64,000 nucleotides of DNA. It comes from Cladorrhinum sp. PSN259 (taxonomy: Eukaryota > Ascomycota > Sordariomycetes > Sordariales > Podosporaceae). The notes below the pieces were generated by a model, which was given only the letters and a program-made list of their open reading frames with translations, had not been told where the DNA came from and ran no database searches. The translations under genes were made by a program, and so were the position numbers. Below, piece by piece: positions 57,872 to 64,000 of the stretch (position 1 is its first letter; every line of letters begins with the position of its first letter). The stretch spans positions 6,465 to 70,464 of the forward strand of contig MU867082.1 of the NCBI GenBank assembly GCA_033725935.1, written 5' to 3'.

Positions 57872-58759
57872 GGTGGCTGGATTCGTCATCACCCACTTTC
57901 GATGTTTTGCTTTTCTTTTCTTCTTCATTGTTATCACAAGGCCCGGTTTGTTCTGGCATTGCACATTGGGGAAGGCGTCGTGGTTTTTGAAGTTTTCTTT
58001 TGCTCCAGTTTGGGGATTGTGGGATGTCCGTTCTGTTTTTCCCCCTTGGTGGTAGCTCTTGTTTTATTTCGGTCTGAACTGATCATTGTATACACACTTG
58101 TGGTTATTGAGAGCGCGTGGGCTGGGGTAGAATAATGTTTATCCCCTTTCTTCCGAGACAACTCAGTGAGTTGTCATTTGCATTCTGGCTGATCTTGGGA
58201 GGATATATTTCTCTTTGAACCTGCTGTGAACAGGTAATTGTATTCCGAATTTCTCGATTGTTTCTGCTTCCAGTCCGTATTAGATACTCTGTACATCCTA
58301 CCCATCCGGGCAATTCAAGTGCTGACGTTTCTTACCATCTCATTTTAGTTTACATCCTCGAGCACAATTACGAACGGTACTAAGCCCGTGAAGCGTTTAT
58401 TTCTTTCAAAAAGACTCGTGGGGAATGCTCACACAAAGAGGGTTGATAATTGAAATACCAAACCCGGAAGCTTCACGACTCCAAGTATGCCACAAAGGAA
58501 CTCAAGACCGCCATGTCCAGAAACGTTATCCAGCACAAAGCTCACTCATAACAAGAGTTTCTTTGTTAAGAGACGAAAGCATTTCGTATTTGATATCAAT
58601 GTAAATTTTTTATTTGCCGGTGCACCACTGGACGAGTGTTTTCTTTTTTTTTTCCATTTTCCAGATCTTTCTTGCGACCTCAATGCGCATGGGAGACAAT
58701 ACTTGCAATAATACCAATATATATTGCGACATTGAGACCCCTATTATTTCTTTTTTACC
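57872..58759. other. Spacer: RTA1-like 3' region and promoter of the coiled-coil gene
   Basis: T-rich on the plus strand directly after the RTA1-like stop, then A-rich. Short open frames only; no gene supported. Confidence 0.55.
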
Positions 58760-61700
58760 ATGACGACGAAGAAAACCGCAGATGAGGACTTCCTGGAACA
58801 CTTTGAGCATGGCTTCCAGATCCTTCCCACCTCAGCTGAGGGCCTATTGTGTGGGCTCAAGGCCATTACAATCAGCGCCTCGAAGCAACTCAATGTCCCC
58901 GAATTTGACGACCATCAGCTGGCGAAATTTCTCGACGACCCTAATATCAAGCGGTTTGAGCGTGCTATTGGAGGCTCGCTTAGTAGGACTAATACCAACA
59001 TGTTCTATGCAGACCAGCTTTCAGTAATAGTCGAGGAATTGGGCCGCAAGGTAGGGGTTCCGTTGAAGCTAGGCTTGCTGCACGAGGAACCCGATGGCTC
59101 GCAACAGAAATATTTCGTCCTACCCTACAATTACACCGCCACGACCGTGTGGATTTTTCACAGCGGCGGTCAGGATTCAGGGCATTACCAGGGCATGCAG
59201 GCCAAACCATCGCCACTGAAAGGGCCTCAAGACAAAAAGGATCAAGACAAAAAAGATCAGGACAAGAAAGATCAAGACAAGAAAGATCAAGACAAGAAGG
59301 ATCAAGACAACACTCAAAGCAAGAAAAAAAGCAGTGGCGTAGGGTGGACAGACAAGAGTCGCTTTTTCTACAAATATGATGGTCCCCTGCCCCCTCCTAG
59401 GGACTGGCCTGACATGGACGACAAGCAAAGGAGTAAATGGTTCCTCAGGAGGGAGCCCTTCCCACACACAAGGAAGTCTCCGCACAACACCGACAGTGAG
59501 CTAGAAGATTCCGACCCGGAGGAGCCGGAAGTCACTGAGGCAGAGCTGCAAAATCTATACACCTACAGGGAGAAGCAATCTGAGGACCTTGACGAAGTCC
59601 GGAGAAAGCGCAAGGCCGACGCCGATGATGATGAAGGGCTGGGGCCGGCCCGGAAGAAGATCAGGGACCTCAAACAAGAGATTGGGGAACAAGAGAAGGT
59701 GCAGGCACAATTATTTGACAACCTCAAAGACACCGAAGCAAAGGGATTCCCGCAAAATATCATCCAGGGGGCCAAGAAACTGGTCAGCGAAAAGGTAAAG
59801 CATATTGACGCCTTGACGGCCCAGCTGGCAACTGCCGAAGCTGAAGCGGCCGAGCTCGATCAGCAACTTGCAGAGGAAGAGAAGGCAGCCCAAGAATCAT
59901 ACGACAATGTCAAACAAATGATCAAGGAGAAAGAAGCCCAGAAGGTGAAGCGCAAAGAATGGGAAGAGAAGAACAAGGACGAGAAATACAGGAAAGAGAG
60001 GGAGACAAAGCTGAACCTAAGGAGGAACGAAATAAGGGAACGACGAAAGAAGGAAGCAGAGGCAGAGAGGAAGAGGCTCGAGGAATGGGAAGAGGAAGAG
60101 AGAAGGAAGGACGAAGAAAGGGATTTGCAGAAAGAGCTCGAAGAAAGGAAGAAGGAGATCAGGAAAAAAAGAAGACGGGAAAGACAAGCCGAGCTCGGAA
60201 TCCTGAGAATGGATCACTACATATCACGGCCCAAGGAGCCGAAGAGAAAACGGTTCGAGGACGAGGAGACTCCAGATCCCGATGATTACTCCTCTGAATC
60301 GTCGTCCTCCGATTCGGATGACTTCATGGACGACCTGATGGGAGTTTCCTCCAGGCGGCCACTGAACTTCAAGAAGGGCAAGGACCCTTACCCCCTCGAC
60401 TTCGACCCATGGAGGGTAACATCTTCGACCATCAGCTTGGAGAAGGTGTTGAAGGCCGAGAAGTATCTCACCAAAAAGACAAATGAGCTGGAGGCCAGGT
60501 ACAAACAGCGTGCTGCGAAGGTAGACGAGCTTCTCGATGGTTGGGGTCGCCTCACACAGGAATCGCAAGCATATCCCGACGACGCAGATCGCAAAGCCGA
60601 AGCTGACGCGAGGGAGAAGGACTTGGACGACGCTCAAGACGCCTTCAACGCCCTGTTTGACCTCCAAGACATCCTCCACATCAAACAGGGCAGGATCGGA
60701 ACACTCAGAAACCAAATTCTCAAAGTAGGCCGATGGGATCCGAACTGGAAGCTTCGGCAAGCAGGAGGCATCCCGACGCAGCAGAGCATCACAGAGGCCA
60801 AGAGGCAAACAGACGAGCTCAACAAGGCCAGAAAAGAGTTCGCAGACGCCAGGGCAACAATCAAGGCTCAAGAGGAAGAACTCGAACGAAGGAGGCAGAA
60901 CCTGGAAAGCACAGCCAAAGGAAAGACTAGGAGCATCGAAGAGCAAGCCTTGAAGAAACTCGAGACGGAGCTCGAGGCCGACAAAGCGCAACTCCAGGAG
61001 CTGAGAGACAAGAACGCAGCACTCCTTGCCGCAGCGCGAAGCAGAGAAGCCCTGTTGGAAAACCAGCTGAAGAATGCGGACTCGGCCATCGCAGAGAGAG
61101 AAAAGCAGCTTCAAGCACGCGAGAATGCCCTCAACGCCCGGGCGACAGCAGCGGACTCGAGAAGCACTGAATACAAGGCACGAGAAGCGCGGCTGAAGGA
61201 GAAAGAAAAGCAAGCCCAGAAAACTATGCAAGAAGCCGCGGCCAGGGCAGCGCAGGCAAGGGTAGAAGCCGACGAGCTGCTCAAGCGAGCTCAAGACCTA
61301 ACCGACAGGGAAGCCTTGGTGGCGGCCCTGGAAGCCGCCAACAGCACTCGCCACGAGTCATACAGTGAGAGGTCAAGATCCCTTCAACAACGAATCGACA
61401 ATGTAGTAGCAAGAGAGGTTGTGCTACAATCTAGGGAAGAGGCAGCCGAAGCTCGACACCAAGCAGCCGCCGCGCGGGAAGCCGCAGCAGACACGAGAAG
61501 CACCGAGGCTCGATCTCGACAGGCCGCTCAAGACTTGCGGCATGGACAGCTGGATACACGCAGCACCGAAACGCGGACGCGAAGAGCAGCAGCCGAAGCG
61601 GAAGCAACAGCGCTGCGGGAAGCCGCTGCAAGAGATATAGCGGCGGAGAGAACAGCAGAGGATGCGGGTCGGGCAGCAAGACTAGCACAGGAGGACACAG

Positions 61701-62206
61701 AACGGGCACAGAGGCTGGCACAGGAGAACGCAGATCGCGCCGCGAGGTTGACACAGGAGGAAACAGAACGGACACAAAGACGAGCACAGGAGGACACAGA
61801 ACGGGCACAGAGGCTGGCGCAGGAAAATGCACAACGGGCATTGGGAGGCCCTCTTGCTGCTGGTCCACCTGGTCCACCTGGCCCTCCTGGTCCGCCTGAT
61901 CCTCCTACTCGACCTGGTGTTGACTGGGAAAGGGAAGTCCGGCAGCAACTAGAGATGGCCACAGTTTTTCTTTGGTATGCGGCCTTCTTCACCGTGCCTT
62001 TCTGTACGAGCCTCTATTGGGCCGTACAAACCAGCCGATATTGGTCGCGCTGGGCTGGAGGCCCTTACCTCAATGGCGGCTACAATGGTATGTCCAGCGC
62101 TGCGATATTCAGTCGTGCCCAGCTGATTATCACTTTCTTTTCCTTCTGGTTTGTCGCTTTCTTCCTTGGTATACGGTACGCCATAATAAATATATACCAA
62201 AGATAG
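58760..62206 (+). CDS. Large coiled-coil membrane protein with possible cysteine-protease-like N-terminal domain
   Basis: Intron-free protein of 1148 residues; I do not recognise it as a named gene. Residues 1-150 look globular, with GLLCGLKAI around Cys31 and SGHYQGM around His142, spaced and set like the Cys and His of OTU-type ubiquitin proteases; this is inference only. A DQDKK pentapeptide tandem repeat follows (about 159-185). Long charged coiled coils run from about 255 to 500 and 580 to 1030, the first extremely Glu/Lys/Arg-rich. A repeat of the form AQRLAQEDTER lies at about 975-1025. A collagen-like Gly-Pro-Pro run follows (about 1035-1047). Two hydrophobic segments, about 1067-1089 and 1122-1145, suggest a C-terminal hairpin anchor with the bulk in the cytosol. 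The ATG at 58760 is the first in frame after a T-rich leader. Confidence 0.8.
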   Translation: MTTKKTADEDFLEHFEHGFQILPTSAEGLLCGLKAITISASKQLNVPEFDDHQLAKFLDDPNIKRFERAIGGSLSRTNTNMFYADQLSVIVEELGRKVGVPLKLGLLHEEPDGSQQKYFVLPYNYTATTVWIFHSGGQDSGHYQGMQAKPSPLKGPQDKKDQDKKDQDKKDQDKKDQDKKDQDNTQSKKKSSGVGWTDKSRFFYKYDGPLPPPRDWPDMDDKQRSKWFLRREPFPHTRKSPHNTDSELEDSDPEEPEVTEAELQNLYTYREKQSEDLDEVRRKRKADADDDEGLGPARKKIRDLKQEIGEQEKVQAQLFDNLKDTEAKGFPQNIIQGAKKLVSEKVKHIDALTAQLATAEAEAAELDQQLAEEEKAAQESYDNVKQMIKEKEAQKVKRKEWEEKNKDEKYRKERETKLNLRRNEIRERRKKEAEAERKRLEEWEEEERRKDEERDLQKELEERKKEIRKKRRRERQAELGILRMDHYISRPKEPKRKRFEDEETPDPDDYSSESSSSDSDDFMDDLMGVSSRRPLNFKKGKDPYPLDFDPWRVTSSTISLEKVLKAEKYLTKKTNELEARYKQRAAKVDELLDGWGRLTQESQAYPDDADRKAEADAREKDLDDAQDAFNALFDLQDILHIKQGRIGTLRNQILKVGRWDPNWKLRQAGGIPTQQSITEAKRQTDELNKARKEFADARATIKAQEEELERRRQNLESTAKGKTRSIEEQALKKLETELEADKAQLQELRDKNAALLAAARSREALLENQLKNADSAIAEREKQLQARENALNARATAADSRSTEYKAREARLKEKEKQAQKTMQEAAARAAQARVEADELLKRAQDLTDREALVAALEAANSTRHESYSERSRSLQQRIDNVVAREVVLQSREEAAEARHQAAAAREAAADTRSTEARSRQAAQDLRHGQLDTRSTETRTRRAAAEAEATALREAAARDIAAERTAEDAGRAARLAQEDTERAQRLAQENADRAARLTQEETERTQRRAQEDTERAQRLAQENAQRALGGPLAAGPPGPPGPPGPPDPPTRPGVDWEREVRQQLEMATVFLWYAAFFTVPFCTSLYWAVQTSRYWSRWAGGPYLNGGYNGMSSAAIFSRAQLIITFFSFWFVAFFLGIRYAIINIYQR
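59227..59310 (+). repeat. 15-bp in-frame tandem repeat (DQDKK)
   Basis: About six near-identical copies of a 15-bp unit encode the pentapeptide DQDKK in the linker after the N-terminal domain of the coiled-coil protein. The unit is a multiple of three, so copy number can change without a frameshift. Confidence 0.95.
61675..61845 (+). repeat. In-frame repeats encoding AQEDTERAQRL-type units
   Basis: Imperfect repeats of about 33 bp near the end of the second coiled coil. Each encodes about 11 residues of the type RLAQEDTERAQ, RLAQENADRAA or RLTQEETERTQ. The 11-residue period fits a coiled coil (hendecad). Confidence 0.85.
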
Positions 62207-64000
62207 AGAATAAGATTCGCTTTTTTCTTCTTGATACCCGCGCCTCGAATCATGTAAGAAGGCCCCTGTAATCAGTCAGCGCCTGAACCACTATCAAGAT
62301 ACTCAAGGATACTCAAAAACAGTAGTATTGAACCCCCGGCAATTTTTCTGCCAACCGCCATGTGACCCTGCCAAGCCATCCTGATCCATGATTGATGATA
62401 TTGCCTGCCGTATTCTTAAGAGGGAGAGACCAAAGCCAGTCGAGAAATTTCGCTTCAGTGAACCAACATGGTGTTGGATTTGGAATGGAACACATCCACC
62501 CTTTCTTCGCTTCTGACAATGTGAATGCTTGGTGATGATCTCGTCATCCGGAACCAATAACCAAGAACAGAAACTGTGTCGACAAGTAGAGATAGGCTGC
62601 TACGTAGCAACCTCTACGGAGCCCGGACGCTCTCTTTTCTCTCCCTCTCTCTCTCGGCCCAACCATCCAGATCAACCCAGCCCAACGATCTCGATGAGTT
62701 GGTAGTAGTCGCGCGGCATTTCTGAGCGATTCCCGATGCTGGTGTCTTCTTGGCGACAGAGATCTGTCATGCTCTCCTTGGCAGCCCGGAATGCTCTCCG
62801 GAGTTGGAGACTCGGTCAGATACATGCCTAGCACAGCGAATGCAGGCAGGCAGAGAGCTTCAATGGTGTTTTGGGAAGATCATGGGAAGCGGTATTGCTC
62901 TGTGGGCAATATACAGCCCGCTGTGGGTTTTGATGTACCGCAATCTTTCATTCTCTGGGGTGCAGATGCAAGCACTATAGGCAGGCAGCCATGTTAGTCG
63001 CCCCGGTTCATGAAAATGACAAAATAATATTAAGGCAAGTGAGCAAAATAAAATGATGGTGATGACTCTAACCTGACAGCGCACCCCGCCCCTCCAACGT
63101 CTCGCTTCGATGCCAACTTCCTGTTTGGTGCTGGACCCTGATGCTGTCACTGTTAACTCTCAACGAGGTCCTGTGTCCGTGAACGGTGGGGGTTGCAAGT
63201 GGGGGTCCGGGGTAAGGCCAAGTCAAGTCACATCAACTCATCAGTCACCCATCATCTGTCAACACCAATCGGCGATGTCAGCTGCCAGTTGCATCAAATG
63301 CCAAATGCCGATGCCGATGGTAGAAAATAATATGGCGCCCATTAAATCTGAGAGAAGGAGGCGTCCAATGAAGTTTGGACCACAGAAGATCCCCAGATTG
63401 AAGGCTTGCCACGGTAATTGTTTCAGCGTCGTGTTGAACGACACAGCAGAGAAGGAAGTCGACGGGAGCCAATGGGTGCCAGTTTGGGACCAAATGCAAG
63501 ATTCGGCATTAATCCTGCGAGGTTTCCTAATCCGGCATAACCCGACGGAGGCAGGTCCAAGCAGGGGAAGGACTGATAGAGTTTAAACTGACGGCAGGGC
63601 AGGTTCAACCACATGCCAGCAACGGCCAACACTGCAACCTTGGAACATTTGGCAAGCCAACGGTGCAGCGAGAGGGCAACTACAACCCCATCACCCGCTT
63701 TTGCGACTCTGCACGGACCCTGCCTCCCAGGGCCTTTCAAGTTCCTCAAGATCTTTGGTGGCATCTGAAAGTTTCTGTCCCATCACCTGGCATTCCCAAA
63801 ACCATCTCATTTTGGTTTTGCCTTTTTGGTCTGAAATTACCCGAATTGCTTTGAGGAGAAGGGCAGGCCCAAAGCCAAGCAGATCCGTGATCGATCCATC
63901 ACCATCCGGCACTTTTGCTTTTCCAGTTTCATCATTAGGATTCCATTGTCGTATCGTCTGAAGGCTCTCTTTCGGGAAATACACCGAGTCGCCCAGAACC
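62207..64000. other. Gene-free right edge
   Basis: About 1.8 kb after the coiled-coil gene. Open frames of up to 158 codons occur on both strands and overlap each other, with no recognisable domain. A gene starting beyond the window could have its promoter here. Confidence 0.5.

Noticed and set aside
60224..61294. 356-codon open frame antisense to the coiled-coil gene
   Set aside because: Mirror of the Glu/Lys/Arg-rich coiled coil (Leu/Phe/Ser-rich antisense); no domain.
1..64000. tRNA, rRNA, CRISPR arrays, transposons or terminal repeats
   Set aside because: Looked for T-loop GTTCGA-type motifs, regular repeat-spacer patterns and transposase or reverse-transcriptase motifs by eye; none found. 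A tRNAscan, Infernal or RepeatMasker run would be decisive.

Overview
The window is nuclear DNA from a filamentous ascomycete, most likely a Sordariomycete and probably of the Sordariales (my inference from gene content and style). The genes are monocistronic and lie on both strands. Most are split by introns of about 48-80 nt with GTRNGT donors and CTRAY branch points. Several fungal-specific families are present: RTA1, an Iec3-type INO80 subunit, a GtaA-type glutaminase and Igo1/endosulfine. There is no operon, tRNA, rRNA, CRISPR array or recognisable transposon. I support 17 protein-coding genes and joined their exons by hand; in every case the reading frame closes across all splice sites.

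Layout, left to right: a bZIP transcription factor (1.3-2.4 kb, +); a long gene-poor stretch; an MFS transporter (5.9-7.6 kb, +); a secreted Thr-rich protein with eight exons (7.9-9.4 kb, -); ureidoglycolate lyase of purine catabolism (10.7-11.5 kb, +); a very large DNMT5-type DNA methyltransferase/SNF2 ATPase (12.3-19.7 kb, -); a 2H phosphoesterase with an uncertain 5' half (21.3-22.7 kb, +); a RasGAP with C2 domain (23.6-27.7 kb, +); a Cyp40-type cyclophilin (28.4-29.5 kb, -); D-aminoacyl-tRNA deacylase (30.2-31.0 kb, -); the CCR4-NOT subunit NOT3/5 (32.2-34.4 kb, +); a C2H2 zinc-finger protein (36.8-38.2 kb, +); NADP-isocitrate dehydrogenase (40.6-42.1 kb, +); an Iec3-like subunit (43.7-45.0 kb, -) head to head with MYG1 (45.5-46.6 kb, +); Igo1/endosulfine (47.7-48.3 kb, -); a secreted glutaminase (49.5-52.0 kb, -); a mitochondrial-type lipase (54.4-55.5 kb, -); an RTA1-like seven-helix membrane protein (56.6-57.9 kb, +); and a 1148-residue coiled-coil membrane protein with a possible cysteine-protease-like head (58.8-62.2 kb, +). 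The last 1.8 kb shows no gene.

Most genes are ordinary housekeeping or regulatory genes with no shared pathway. The parts most worth attention are the DNMT5 gene, whose model depends on a 48-nt intron that carries an in-frame stop; the coiled-coil membrane protein at 58.8 kb; the predicted membrane tail on the tRNA deacylase; a GC-AG intron in the glutaminase; and several introns whose length is a multiple of three, so that retention keeps the frame.
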